From contig NZ_ARQI01000122.1 of assembly GCF_000384655.1 (NCBI RefSeq), positions 1 to 64,000 of the forward strand: a DNA stretch of 64,000 nt. The letters are read 5' to 3'. The DNA comes from Brachyspira innocens ATCC 29796. Lineage in GTDB: Bacteria > Spirochaetota > Brachyspiria > Brachyspirales > Brachyspiraceae. Position numbers and translations under genes: made by a program. This document shows, piece after piece, positions 49,278 through 59,241 of the stretch. How positions within the stretch are numbered: the stretch's first letter is position 1; each line of letters opens with the position of its first letter. The notes beneath the pieces are model-generated. The model ran no database searches, was not told the origin of the DNA, and was given only the letters and a program-made list of their open reading frames with translations.

Positions 49278-50888
49278 TTATAATTCTATTATATTTATAA
49301 CTTTATCAATAAAATCATCGAGCCAAATTTTATTAATTTTAATTTCTTTTACACGGTTTTCTATACTTTCTGCATTTCTGATAATACCTCTAAGGACATT
49401 AAGTTTTTCATAAATACCGTCATATTTGTCTACTAGCTTAACCTCATCTGATATTCTTCTATTAAACTTTTTAAGTTTCATCTCATTTTCTAGAAGAGCT
49501 GCAGCAATATTATTTTCAATGTTCTTCTCTTTGATATAGCCAATAAAAATGTTTACACCTTTTCTTATTTTTTCAGTAATTACATACTTTTCTAAATAGT
49601 CATTTATAGCAATTTCTACTGCAGGTACACCTGAATGGACTAGTAAAGTATCAAGCTCATCTTCTGCATGTTTTAACATTTCATTTATTTTATCATGTCC
49701 TCTATTTGAAAGAGATGCATATTTGGAAAGATGAAGTTCATCAAACTCTTCAAATAATGATTTTATAATTTCAAAATCCCCTTCTTGTTTTATGCTAAGT
49801 TTATCATTCTTTTTTTTAAGTTTTGTAATCAAAGCTGTCTGAGCTGATACTAAATATATATTAGGATTTACTATTCCATGACTTTTTAAATATGAAATAA
49901 CATCTTCGCGTACTTTCTCTATAGAATCTCCTGCCTCTAAATCGAAAGCATCTATCTTATTTACTACAAATAAAAACCTGTCTTTAGCCTGTTTGCCTGC
50001 CTTTTCCATTGCTCTTAAAACTGAAGATAAAAGTAAATTATCATCATTTGTAGAAAGCTGTGTAGCATTAAGTACATATAATACTAAAGCATTCGATTCA
50101 TTTATAACTTTATATGTTTTTTCTTTATGTCTTTCATCTCTTGAGTTATTTGGTCCTGGGGTATCAATTAAAACAACATCAAAATTATGAGATGATACAA
50201 ATGGAATATCTGTTTTTATATCTATATATGATACTTTTTCATTATCATTAAACTCTTTCATATTTTCTACAGTTATATCTGTAACTTCATTTATTACTAC
50301 ATTTTCTTTATCATCTAAACATATAGCAGAAGCCCCTTCCATACCGTCTACATCTCTAATTCTTACTATTGTAGCAGTACAAGCCTGATTCTTTGAAGGC
50401 ATTAATTCTCTGCCCAAAAATGCATTTAAAAGAGTAGATTTTCCGCTGCTCATAGTAGCTACTACAGCAAGTTCAAATTCTTTTCCTATATCTTCATTGA
50501 ACTGCTCAATAATTTTTTCTTCTTTTAATTCTTCAAAAGGAGCTGTATCTATCATATAGCTAAATAAATATTTTAATTCCTTTAATCTGTCATATACAGA
50601 ACGCACCTGTTCATGTACTAAAGTTATATTTGTATTATTAACTTTATTAAAATGCTCAACCTCAAGCTGTAAATCTTCATAATCTAGTATAGTACCTTTA
50701 AAAGTTATATTAAAGGTATCATTAATATTTTCATAAAGTATAATAATTAATTTGTCAAGCCAAAACTGAAGTCTTTTTCTGCTGTTTATATATTCATAAA
50801 TTTTAGACTCAGTATCAAATTTTTCTCCGTCTTCTTTTACTATAAGCTCTAATGTAAAAGGATTATATTCTATATATATTTCTTTCAT
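49278..50888 (-). CDS. Dynamin-like GTPase C, paddle-less paralogue of A
   Basis: A 536-residue protein nearly identical to GTPase A over the first 470 residues (only 4 changes in the first 60), with the same G1 ATMSSGKST, G3 IDTPGPNNSRDERHK and G4 FVVNKIDAF. It then jumps to a short coiled stretch and a tail (NKIWLDDFIDKVINIIEL) resembling the extreme C-terminus of A, omitting about 260 residues including the membrane paddle. It is the first gene of the cassette; no strong ribosome-binding site is visible before the ATG. It is either a functional soluble variant or a decaying duplicate. Confidence 0.85.
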   Translation of the reverse strand: MKEIYIEYNPFTLELIVKEDGEKFDTESKIYEYINSRKRLQFWLDKLIIILYENINDTFNITFKGTILDYEDLQLEVEHFNKVNNTNITLVHEQVRSVYDRLKELKYLFSYMIDTAPFEELKEEKIIEQFNEDIGKEFELAVVATMSSGKSTLLNAFLGRELMPSKNQACTATIVRIRDVDGMEGASAICLDDKENVVINEVTDITVENMKEFNDNEKVSYIDIKTDIPFVSSHNFDVVLIDTPGPNNSRDERHKEKTYKVINESNALVLYVLNATQLSTNDDNLLLSSVLRAMEKAGKQAKDRFLFVVNKIDAFDLEAGDSIEKVREDVISYLKSHGIVNPNIYLVSAQTALITKLKKKNDKLSIKQEGDFEIIKSLFEEFDELHLSKYASLSNRGHDKINEMLKHAEDELDTLLVHSGVPAVEIAINDYLEKYVITEKIRKGVNIFIGYIKEKNIENNIAAALLENEMKLKKFNRRISDEVKLVDKYDGIYEKLNVLRGIIRNAESIENRVKEIKINKIWLDDFIDKVINIIEL

Positions 50889-50974
50889 TATTCATACTCA
50901 CAATAAAATAGTCAAAATATAGTTCAAATATTATACAATATATACATAAAAAATCAAATAAAAACACTAAAAAC
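50889..50974 (-). promoter_or_regulatory. Upstream region of the dynamin cassette
   Basis: Only 86 very AT-rich bases separate the cassette from the V-ATPase terminator, so the cassette promoter should lie here. A TATATTG/TATAAT-like box is seen (about 50930-50940), but no clear -35. Read-through from atpK is an alternative source of transcription. Confidence 0.35.
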
Positions 50975-51012
50975 AAAAAATCCGTAAGAGTAATTATTAC
51001 TCCTACGGATTT
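50975..51012 (-). terminator. V-ATPase operon terminator / right copy of the 38-bp repeat
   Basis: A hairpin with 14-base arms that pairs completely in the minus-strand RNA (one G-U), followed by six T residues, 29 bases after the atpK stop codon. The plus-strand RNA would carry an A-C mismatch, so the minus strand is the functional one. Nearly identical to 40605-40642 (37 of 38 bases). Confidence 0.88.
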
Positions 51013-51040
51013 CTATTTATTCACTTTTATTATTACTTAA

Positions 51041-51529
<489 letters not shown>

Positions 51530-51584
51530 TTAATGAAATATAATTTTTATATTAATTTTTATTTATAAAAAACTTAAAACTAAA

Positions 51585-53453
51585 TTAAGCCGCTTTTTTA
51601 AGAGGCTTATACTCTTTACCGCCGCCTTCAAAACCAACGTTATTGTAGAACTCTACAAATGTTAATCTCAAAGGGTGTACCAAAGCACCAAGTATGTTTA
51701 GTAAGAATATAGCAATATGACCTACTACAAGGAATACTACCATTATTACAACACCAACACCAGGTATAGCTTTGAAACTCATACCTATTTGGTTTATTAC
51801 CAATGCTAATATAGAACCAGAAGCACCTAAAGCAAACAAACGTATGTATGAAAGTGTATCACCCATTATACCAGTAGCAGCGAAGTACACACCAAGTATA
51901 GAGTTTAATACATCTGGTTTTTTACCAACATTAGAAAGTATTACTAAGAATACCAAACCAACAACTATTAAAGCATAATATATAGTGCTGAATTGTTTAA
52001 TAACTTCCATTTTCTGCATATCGCCCAAGAACCATAAAACAAGTCCTGGTATAAATAGAAGCTTACCAACAGCAGCAAATATATCGCCTATAGAGCTGGT
52101 TTTAATTCTGTCTACAACACCAACAACCAAAGCAAAACATATATGAAGTACGCCTATAAGCAATGCAGTATTAAATGGAGTTAAGAACCAATTTTCTTTA
52201 GTATCAGTAATAATCAAATATTTACTTAAAGCAGCAAATAAAGGTATTTGAGTGTTGGAAGGTATGCTGACACCGAATACGCTTCCTCCATTAATGATAC
52301 CCATAATAGTAGTACATATACCCAATGTTAGGGCAAGTATACCTACTCCTCTTAAACTTCCCTTTAATACAGTGAATAAGCCTATCAAAGCAACTATAGT
52401 TAATACTACACCATAACCAGAATCGCCGAAACAATAAGCAAAGAATAACGGATAGAAAACAGCTATCATAGGAGTTAAATCTATCTCGAAATAATTCGGC
52501 AATTGGAATAATTTAGTAATAAGCTCATAAGCACCTGAATATTTATTGTTTTTAAGTTCAACAGGTACTTTATCATCTTTACTAGGGTCTTCCAATATAT
52601 AAGCTATATTTTTAGCATCTAATAAAGATTTTACTTCACTTTCTTTATCTTTAGGTACATAAGCTTCTACATAAAGTATTTTGCCTTCAGTACCTTCGCT
52701 AGCCACAAAACTTTCTTTAGCCTCTTCAAAGTGATTAGATATATTAAGAGTGTCTATCTCTTTATTAATAGCTTCTATATATACTTGATTTTTAATAATC
52801 TCTGTTTCATTATTTTCGATTTCTTTATCAAGTTCAGCTATTCTTGCATTTATATCATTATAAGATTTAGAAGGCATATTGATAATATCAAAAGGAAGTG
52901 TTTCTTCAGTACCTTCTTTTTTGAAAGCAACAAAATAAACTTTTCCAGCCTCTTCTTTGATAGTGCAAGTAAATATATCTTTAAGCTCTGAGAAGTTATA
53001 ATCATTATATTCTTTAGCATTAGCACTATAGAATAAAGTATTATATCCAGTTTTTTCTTTTAAGTCATTCAATTTGTCAAAGCTAAAATTACCGAAAGGA
53101 GCCACTACTGATAATTCTTTTTTAAGCGTATCTCTTTCAGTTTTTAATTTATCAGAAGCCTGAGAAGTATTAATAACATTTTCTATTACTTCAGATGCTT
53201 TTTTAGAAGTATTTTCAGCTTTAACATTAGAAACATCTTTTTTAGCTTTTTTAGCATCAGACAAAGCATTATTAATAATAGCTTTAGCCCTTGAAGCATC
53301 ATGTTTTTTAGCAGCGATATTATCTATCTCTTCACTAGAAACACCGTTTGCAATTTCTATATGCACAAGCCCAAGAGATGCTAAATCATTTAAAGTTTTT
53401 TCCTTATCCTCATGAAAGACAAAGAGAGAGAGTTTCTTCATTTTTCTAATCAT
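51585..53453 (-). CDS. atpI: V-type ATPase subunit I
   Basis: The membrane stator subunit (a-subunit homologue) that forms the ion half-channels. Of 622 residues, a cytoplasmic helical N-terminal half (1-310) is followed by about seven membrane segments. The family signature SYIRLFALGASGSILALVINQIG (about 530-552) contains the essential arginine, and YCFGDSGYG and GNAL-like HPLRLTFVEFYNNVGFEGGGKEY mark the C-terminus. The start overlaps the stop codon of subunit D (ATGA). Confidence 0.96.
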   Translation of the reverse strand: MIRKMKKLSLFVFHEDKEKTLNDLASLGLVHIEIANGVSSEEIDNIAAKKHDASRAKAIINNALSDAKKAKKDVSNVKAENTSKKASEVIENVINTSQASDKLKTERDTLKKELSVVAPFGNFSFDKLNDLKEKTGYNTLFYSANAKEYNDYNFSELKDIFTCTIKEEAGKVYFVAFKKEGTEETLPFDIINMPSKSYNDINARIAELDKEIENNETEIIKNQVYIEAINKEIDTLNISNHFEEAKESFVASEGTEGKILYVEAYVPKDKESEVKSLLDAKNIAYILEDPSKDDKVPVELKNNKYSGAYELITKLFQLPNYFEIDLTPMIAVFYPLFFAYCFGDSGYGVVLTIVALIGLFTVLKGSLRGVGILALTLGICTTIMGIINGGSVFGVSIPSNTQIPLFAALSKYLIITDTKENWFLTPFNTALLIGVLHICFALVVGVVDRIKTSSIGDIFAAVGKLLFIPGLVLWFLGDMQKMEVIKQFSTIYYALIVVGLVFLVILSNVGKKPDVLNSILGVYFAATGIMGDTLSYIRLFALGASGSILALVINQIGMSFKAIPGVGVVIMVVFLVVGHIAIFLLNILGALVHPLRLTFVEFYNNVGFEGGGKEYKPLKKAA

Positions 53454-54049
53454 AAAGACGCCTCCTTAGCTCTGTTTCTTTCTTTAACTATTTTTTGAGA
53501 AGACTTACTTAAATTGTCTTCGTCTTCCATATACCTTTTAATCTTGATTATAGCAGTTTTATATTCTGGGATTTGAACTTTCTCATAGAGGTTAACTTTC
53601 TGAGTAGTTTTTTTCCTAGCATAAGCCAAAGCATTAAGTCTAGCCTCAGTCATTTCAATTTTTACCTGAATAGTCATAAGGCGTTCAAACATGCTGATAG
53701 CAAGTCTAATCCAAGAAGGCATATTAAAAAGGCTGACATTTTCAATAGCGAAGTCTATATCAGATAGTATAGAAACTTTAACACCTGCAATGTTTTTTAA
53801 TTCTGAATTGATTTTTTTGATTTTTACTATTTCTGGGAAATCAGTCCAAAATCCATTGTAGTTTTGATTTTCTTTAACTAATTTTTGATATTCTTCTTTA
53901 AGTAATTCAATCTCAGCGGTAATCTTTCTCACCTCAAGACGTAAAGCTGCCTCTTTACTTTTCAAAGTAGGAAGAGCTTTCTCACGAATAGTAAGCTGGC
54001 GTCTTAGGTTTTGAAGAGCCGTTTTATTGTATTGAAACTTTAATGCCAT
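53450..54049 (-). CDS. atpD: V-type ATPase subunit D
   Basis: The central rotor stalk subunit of the V-ATPase, 199 residues, long N- and C-terminal coiled coils. The start MALKFQYNKTALQNLRRQLTIREKALPTLKSKE and the terminal KKTTQKVNLYEKVQIPEYKTAI match subunit D. It overlaps subunit I by four bases and follows subunit B by 21 bases. Confidence 0.95.
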   Translation of the reverse strand: MALKFQYNKTALQNLRRQLTIREKALPTLKSKEAALRLEVRKITAEIELLKEEYQKLVKENQNYNGFWTDFPEIVKIKKINSELKNIAGVKVSILSDIDFAIENVSLFNMPSWIRLAISMFERLMTIQVKIEMTEARLNALAYARKKTTQKVNLYEKVQIPEYKTAIIKIKRYMEDEDNLSKSSQKIVKERNRAKEASL

Positions 54050-54070
54050 ATTTTTACCTACTTTTTTAAA

Positions 54071-55393
54071 TTAGTTTGACCATTTGCCGTATTTTTCTAC
54101 CAATGATTCTTTTACACCCACTTCTGCTTTACTGAAATACTTACCCATCAATTCCCAGCCTGTTTCCAACATCTCATCAATTTTTATGTTAATATCTATA
54201 GCAAGTAATCTTTCAGAATATTCAGCAGCATATTTCAAACATCTTTCATCGTATTCTGTCAAGTCGAAACCGTTTTCTTTTTTCATTTTAGCATTAGCAG
54301 CATCTGAATAAAGACGAACCAAAGTGTTCATTACAGCAGGGTGATCTTCTCTAGTTTTTTTACCTATAACCAACTGTTTCAAACGTGAAAGACTTCTGAA
54401 TGGGTCGATGATTGTTTTACCTATATCAGAGTCACGTCTTAAATAAAGCTGACCTTCAGTGATGTAACCAGTGTTATCTGGTACAGCGTGAGTAATATCA
54501 CCTTCGTTAAGAGTAGTAACAGCAATAATAGTGATAGAACCTCCGTCTGGGAACTGAGCTGCTTTTTCGTATATTTTAGCAAGGTCAGAATATAGTGAAC
54601 CCGGCATAGAGTCTTTAGAAGGAATTTGATCCATTTTGTTTGATACTATAGCCAAAGCATCGGCATAAAGAGTCATGTCTGTAAGAAGAACAAGCACTTT
54701 CTCTTTTTTCTCAACTGCGAAATATTCAGCAGCTGTACAAGCCATATCTGGAATCAAAAGTCTTTCTACTGGAGGGTCATCAGTAGTATTGATGAAACAT
54801 ATAATTTTATCCAAAGCACCAGCTTCAGTAAATGTATTTTTAAATGATAAGTAGTCATCGTTAGAAAGTCCCATACCGCCAAGTATGATTTTATCAGCTT
54901 CAGCTCTTAATGCTACCTGAGCAAGAACTGCGTTGTAAGGCTGGTCTGGGTCTGCGAAGAACGGTATTTTCTGTCCAGTAACAAGAGTATTGTTAAGGTC
55001 AATACCAGCAATACCAGTAGCAATAAGTTCAGAAGGCTGTTTTCTTCTTACAGGGTTTACAGAAGGACCTCCGATTTCTACCTCTTTACCTTCAACTTCA
55101 GCACCGCCGTCAATAGGCTCACCGTAAGCATTAAAGAATCTTCCAGCAAGAAGCTCGCTTACTTTAAGTCTAGGAGGTCTGCCTAAGAATACTACTTCAG
55201 CGTTAGTAGGTATACCTTCAGTACCTTGGAAAACCTGAAGTGTAACAATATCTCCAATCATTTTTACAACCTGAGCAGGTCTTCCTGCTACAAGAGCCAT
55301 TTCATCGTTACCGACATTTTCTGCTCTTAAAGATACAGTTGCTTTAGTAATCTGTACTAATTTTGTATATACTTTTTGAAATGCTTTAGGCAT
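54071..55393 (-). CDS. atpB: V-type ATPase subunit B
   Basis: The regulatory, non-catalytic nucleotide-binding subunit of V1. It has 440 residues, typical length. Signatures: VSLRAENVGNDEMALVAGRPAQVVKMIG (about 19), IDLNNTLVTGQKIPFFADPD (about 130), DMTLYADALAIVSNKMDQIPSKDSMPGSLYSDLA (about 240-275). It lacks a proper Walker A P-loop, as expected for subunit B. Start overlaps the stop codon of subunit A by 8 bases. Confidence 0.97.
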   Translation of the reverse strand: MPKAFQKVYTKLVQITKATVSLRAENVGNDEMALVAGRPAQVVKMIGDIVTLQVFQGTEGIPTNAEVVFLGRPPRLKVSELLAGRFFNAYGEPIDGGAEVEGKEVEIGGPSVNPVRRKQPSELIATGIAGIDLNNTLVTGQKIPFFADPDQPYNAVLAQVALRAEADKIILGGMGLSNDDYLSFKNTFTEAGALDKIICFINTTDDPPVERLLIPDMACTAAEYFAVEKKEKVLVLLTDMTLYADALAIVSNKMDQIPSKDSMPGSLYSDLAKIYEKAAQFPDGGSITIIAVTTLNEGDITHAVPDNTGYITEGQLYLRRDSDIGKTIIDPFRSLSRLKQLVIGKKTREDHPAVMNTLVRLYSDAANAKMKKENGFDLTEYDERCLKYAAEYSERLLAIDINIKIDEMLETGWELMGKYFSKAEVGVKESLVEKYGKWSN

Positions 55394-57149
55394 GTGTTAT
55401 ACTCCTTTCAGCAAATATTGATTCCATCTCAGCTGTGTATTTTTTGTGATCATCAGACTGATATACAGAATAGTTCATCTGTTTGAATGCGTTGATAAGT
55501 CTTTTGAAATAAGTACCTACTTCGCTGTAATCATCAAATCTGTAATCAGCTTCTACAACTTTCATAACTTGATTTAATAATTCTTTTTGTCTTTCTATAG
55601 GACAGTTTTTATCTACTTTATCGAAAGCATCTTGCTGTAAGATAACGAAGTCTATAAGCTCAGCTTTCCATAAACGCTGATGGTATTCAAGAGGTACTGC
55701 GTCATCACCAAGAATGCTTATTTGGTCATTAGCTTCCTGTCCTCTTCTGGCAATATCTTTAGCTTTAATAACTTTTTCTGACCAGCCTTTTTCTATATTA
55801 GTATCAGAGAATTCTATGAACTCTGGATATTCAATATATTTAGAATAAGAATCTAATGGGTCAACAGCAGGATATCTTTTACTGTCGGCACGTTTTTGTG
55901 ATAAAGCGTAGAAACATCTAGCTGCTTTACGAGTAGATTCAGTTACTGGCTCTTTCAAGTTACCACCTGCAGGAGATACTGTACCTATGAATGTAATAGA
56001 ACCTGTTTCTCCGTTATTTAAGTATACGAAACCTGATCTAGCATAGAAACTAGAAATAATAGCAGGCAAGTCAATAGGGAACGCGTCCGGACCAGGTAAT
56101 TCCTCAAGACGGTTAGACATCTCTCTTAAAGCCTGAGCCCAACGAGAAGTAGAGTCAGCAAGAAGAAGAACTTTAAGTCCCATTGATCTGTAATATTCAG
56201 CAATAGTCATACCTACATAAACTGAAGCTTCACGGGCAGCTACTGGCATGTTTGAAGTGTTACAGATGATAGTAGTTCTTTCCATCAAACTTCTTCCAGT
56301 TCTTGGGTCTATAAGTTCTGGGAACTCAGTAAATATTTCTACTACCTCATTAGCCCTTTCACCACATGCTGTCATTATAATCAAGTCAGCATTTGCATTA
56401 GTAGCCAAAGCGTGCTGTAATACTGTTTTACCTGCTCCGAATGGTCCAGGGATAAATCCAGTACCGCCTTCAGTTATAGGGTTGAATGTATCTATAGTTC
56501 TAACACCAGTTTCCAACAATTTAAATGGTCTTGGTTTTTCTTTATAAGCTTTAATAGTAAGTTTTACAGGCCAAGTTTGTATCATAGTTACATTAACTTT
56601 TTCACCGTTAGAAGTTTTGATAACAGCTAATGTGTCTTGTAAATGATAAGTACCAGCTGATGCTACGCTTTCAACAACGCCTTTTCCTTGAAACTTGAAA
56701 GGAACCATTATTTTATGGTCGATCCAACCTTCTTTTACAGCACCTATCCAGTCGCCTGCAGCTACTTCATCTCCAGCTTTAGCTATTGGAGTAAAGTTGT
56801 AAGTTGATTCTTTGTCTTCAGAAAGATTGTTATATTTACCTCTTTCCAAGAATACACCTTGTAATTTATCAAGGTCATTTTGAAGTCCGTCAAAGTTTTT
56901 ACCTAGAAGTCCAGGTCCTAATTCAATTTCCAACATTGAACCAGTAAACTCTACGGCATCACCTAATTTTACACCCCTAGTAGATTCAAATACCTGAGCA
57001 CTAGCACTAGTACCAGATATTTTAATTACCTCAGCCATAAGTTTCGCATTACCGCAAGATACATAACATATCTCGTTTTGTGAAACAGGACCGTCTACCT
57101 CTATTGAAATTAGGTTTGATATAATAGCAGTTACATTACCTTTAGTCAT
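55386..57149 (-). CDS. atpA: V-type ATPase catalytic subunit A
   Basis: The catalytic ATPase of V1. It has 587 residues with the non-homologous insert typical of A subunits. Visible are Walker A GPFGAGKTVLQHALA (about 237), the GERANEV and ERTT segments, and the catalytic region SRWAQALREMSNRLEELPGPDAFP with SFYARSGFVY. It follows the DUF2764 gene by 13 bases. In spirochaetes this enzyme is thought to work mainly as an ATP-driven ion pump (family knowledge). Confidence 0.97.
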   Translation of the reverse strand: MTKGNVTAIISNLISIEVDGPVSQNEICYVSCGNAKLMAEVIKISGTSASAQVFESTRGVKLGDAVEFTGSMLEIELGPGLLGKNFDGLQNDLDKLQGVFLERGKYNNLSEDKESTYNFTPIAKAGDEVAAGDWIGAVKEGWIDHKIMVPFKFQGKGVVESVASAGTYHLQDTLAVIKTSNGEKVNVTMIQTWPVKLTIKAYKEKPRPFKLLETGVRTIDTFNPITEGGTGFIPGPFGAGKTVLQHALATNANADLIIMTACGERANEVVEIFTEFPELIDPRTGRSLMERTTIICNTSNMPVAAREASVYVGMTIAEYYRSMGLKVLLLADSTSRWAQALREMSNRLEELPGPDAFPIDLPAIISSFYARSGFVYLNNGETGSITFIGTVSPAGGNLKEPVTESTRKAARCFYALSQKRADSKRYPAVDPLDSYSKYIEYPEFIEFSDTNIEKGWSEKVIKAKDIARRGQEANDQISILGDDAVPLEYHQRLWKAELIDFVILQQDAFDKVDKNCPIERQKELLNQVMKVVEADYRFDDYSEVGTYFKRLINAFKQMNYSVYQSDDHKKYTAEMESIFAERSITHA

Positions 57150-57162
57150 TTCTATCTCCTAA

Positions 57163-58002
57163 TTAATTATACACAGACGCTTTTGATTTTAAAGAACTAA
57201 TTAGCGTCTCCAAATGCTTTTTACCTTCCTCTTCATTCCTTCCATTTATACTAACAGCATAAGTAAGATTTATATAGTAAGCAAAAACATTATCTGTGGT
57301 AAAAGATTTTATAGATGTAGCTCTATCCAAAAACTCTTTTACTAAAGAACATTCAATATTTTCCATATTGTATGGGTCTGCTTTATCTGAAGAATTGAAT
57401 GTGTCAATAATACTGTTTATATAAGGCATATCCTTACCTACTCCGAAATCTGAAGCGGTAGATTTAGTTAAAGCGGATATTAATGAATAGTCGCCTATTA
57501 ACTCTTTTGATATTTCTTCACTTGAAAACCCTAAAGCTCTTCCATTTAAAGCTACCAATATATTTTTCAAATCACGCATAAATGAAGCATAACTTCTTAT
57601 AAATGAATTGCCGCTTTTTATCATCTCTTCATAATACAAAGCAAGTAAAGCATTTTCTATATGTCTTACATTTTCCCATTCAACATTTTTATTATCTTCT
57701 AGAAATTTATTCATATATGACGGCAAATTAGAAATTGTACTGTATTTCTGAATCTCTTCTTTACTGAATATTGAAGGTTCTATATGCTCTATATAAGGAC
57801 TGAATAAACCTTTTTGCTTAGCTATAGCACTTACTAGATTTTTATTATCATTTTGATAAATAAGATAACTAAAAGATTTAGCATCTTTGGCACTTAAACT
57901 AGATAATATGCTTTGAGTAATTTCATTAATATCATACTTAGCCTTAGCATCAGAAAGTTTAACTTCGGGAAGACCTGAGATAAGATAATAATATGATCCC
58001 AT
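57163..58002 (-). CDS. DUF2764 V-ATPase-associated protein
   Basis: A 279-residue helical protein in the place occupied by an unnamed gene in spirochaete and Bacteroidetes V-ATPase operons (in Borrelia between E and A). The start MGSYYYLISGLPEV and ALNGRALGF match DUF2764. No subunit C is seen in the operon, so it may replace C/d as coupler between V1 and Vo (inference). A GTG six bases upstream is open, but GAGGGG lies correctly for the ATG at 58002. Confidence 0.9.
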   Translation of the reverse strand: MGSYYYLISGLPEVKLSDAKAKYDINEITQSILSSLSAKDAKSFSYLIYQNDNKNLVSAIAKQKGLFSPYIEHIEPSIFSKEEIQKYSTISNLPSYMNKFLEDNKNVEWENVRHIENALLALYYEEMIKSGNSFIRSYASFMRDLKNILVALNGRALGFSSEEISKELIGDYSLISALTKSTASDFGVGKDMPYINSIIDTFNSSDKADPYNMENIECSLVKEFLDRATSIKSFTTDNVFAYYINLTYAVSINGRNEEEGKKHLETLISSLKSKASVYN

Positions 58003-58013
58003 ACTCACCCCTC

Positions 58014-58628
58014 TTATTTACTAAAAATTACTTCTTCCGTTTTTGCTTTTATATAATCACTGAAAAACTCTACAAAATCCTCATCTGTAAACTGAAGCTG
58101 ATAATTTCCGCCTTCAGGTACGATTTTAAAACCATTAGATAATTTTTTATCAAAGTTGATAGTAGCATTTTTTATAGCTGCTTTTATAGATTTTTCAAAT
58201 GCTGAATCTATATCAGCTTTTTTTGATTCTGGGAAATACACTGTTACATCTGAATTAGTAGAAGATATATCCCATTTTTTTACTACTTCAAGAATTAAGT
58301 CTTTTAAAAAGCTAGTATCTGCAAAAGCTCCTTTCAAGCCTTCTTCGAGTACTTTAGCTGTTACCAATTCTTTTACTCTTTGTTTTAAAGCACTAATTGA
58401 TTGCTCGCCTGCCATACGTACATCTGTTATTGTATTTTTCTTTAGCTCTTCTGACTTTCTTTCGGCTTCTTTAACAATTTCTTCGGACTTAGCTTCTGCT
58501 TCTTTTATTATTCTGTCAGCTTCGCTTTTAGCATTTGAGATTATTTCATCAGCTTTTTTGTTGGATTTTTCAACACCATCTTGATATATACGTTCAAGAA
58601 GGGAGTCTAATTTTTTCTCTTCAGCCAT
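58014..58628 (-). CDS. atpE: V-type ATPase subunit E
   Basis: A peripheral stalk subunit that links V1 to the stator. It has 204 residues, with an N-terminal coiled coil rich in Lys, Glu, Ala (DGVEKSNKKADEIISNAKSEADRIIKEAE) and a globular C-terminus (about 100-204, KAKTEEVIFSK). First gene of the operon, with AAGGAGTT before the ATG. No G/H partner gene is seen beside it; the coil may pair with a distant gene product. Confidence 0.93.
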   Translation of the reverse strand: MAEEKKLDSLLERIYQDGVEKSNKKADEIISNAKSEADRIIKEAEAKSEEIVKEAERKSEELKKNTITDVRMAGEQSISALKQRVKELVTAKVLEEGLKGAFADTSFLKDLILEVVKKWDISSTNSDVTVYFPESKKADIDSAFEKSIKAAIKNATINFDKKLSNGFKIVPEGGNYQLQFTDEDFVEFFSDYIKAKTEEVIFSK

Positions 58629-59241
58629 AATAACTCCTTAACGTTTTTTATAAATTGATTTATAGAAATTTTAAAATTTTCTCCAAAAAGACACCATCTT
58701 TATAGTTTACCAGTATTTTGAAAAAAATCAAGCAAAATAAAAAAAATATTGCTTACAGTATTAATTTTCATAATGCTCTAACAATTTTTAATAAATGTAA
58801 AACTTTTAAAGGCATATTGTATAAATATAATAAAAATATAAAACTATTTAAAAAATAAATTTAAATAAATATAAAATAAAAATTAAAAATATAAAAAATA
58901 AATATTAATAACAGACTTTTATATACAATAATAAACTACATTAAAAAAGCATAAAGTTTATTAAAATATAATGTCTATAACTTTCTAATAATTCTTAATT
59001 TAAATTATAATACATATTATTATAGCAAAAAAAATTAAGTAATACTTAAACACAATATCTTTTTCTTCTATATATTATTACTCTTAATACTAAAGAAAAA
59101 GTTATTTTTTATCATATTATAATATACTATATTAATCATTATCATTTGATTTTTAATAAAAAATATATTATATTTTAACATAAAAAGATAATATTTTAAA
59201 TTCAAAAATTTGCTTTTGAAGATTATTAGGAGGATTAGATA
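58629..59241. other. Gene-free divergent region, V-ATPase / bcd
   Basis: 613 bases of extremely AT-rich DNA between the divergent V-ATPase operon and the bcd operon. The promoters of both must lie here, and TTGATT-like and TATAAA/TATATT-like boxes occur, but in such sequence they are not distinctive. No coding sequence, RNA gene or clear hairpin is evident. Confidence 0.5.

Noticed and set aside
40658-51012. Prophage or integrative conjugative element
   Set aside because: No integrase, capsid, relaxase, tail or tRNA attachment site is visible; only the terminator repeats bracket the genes.
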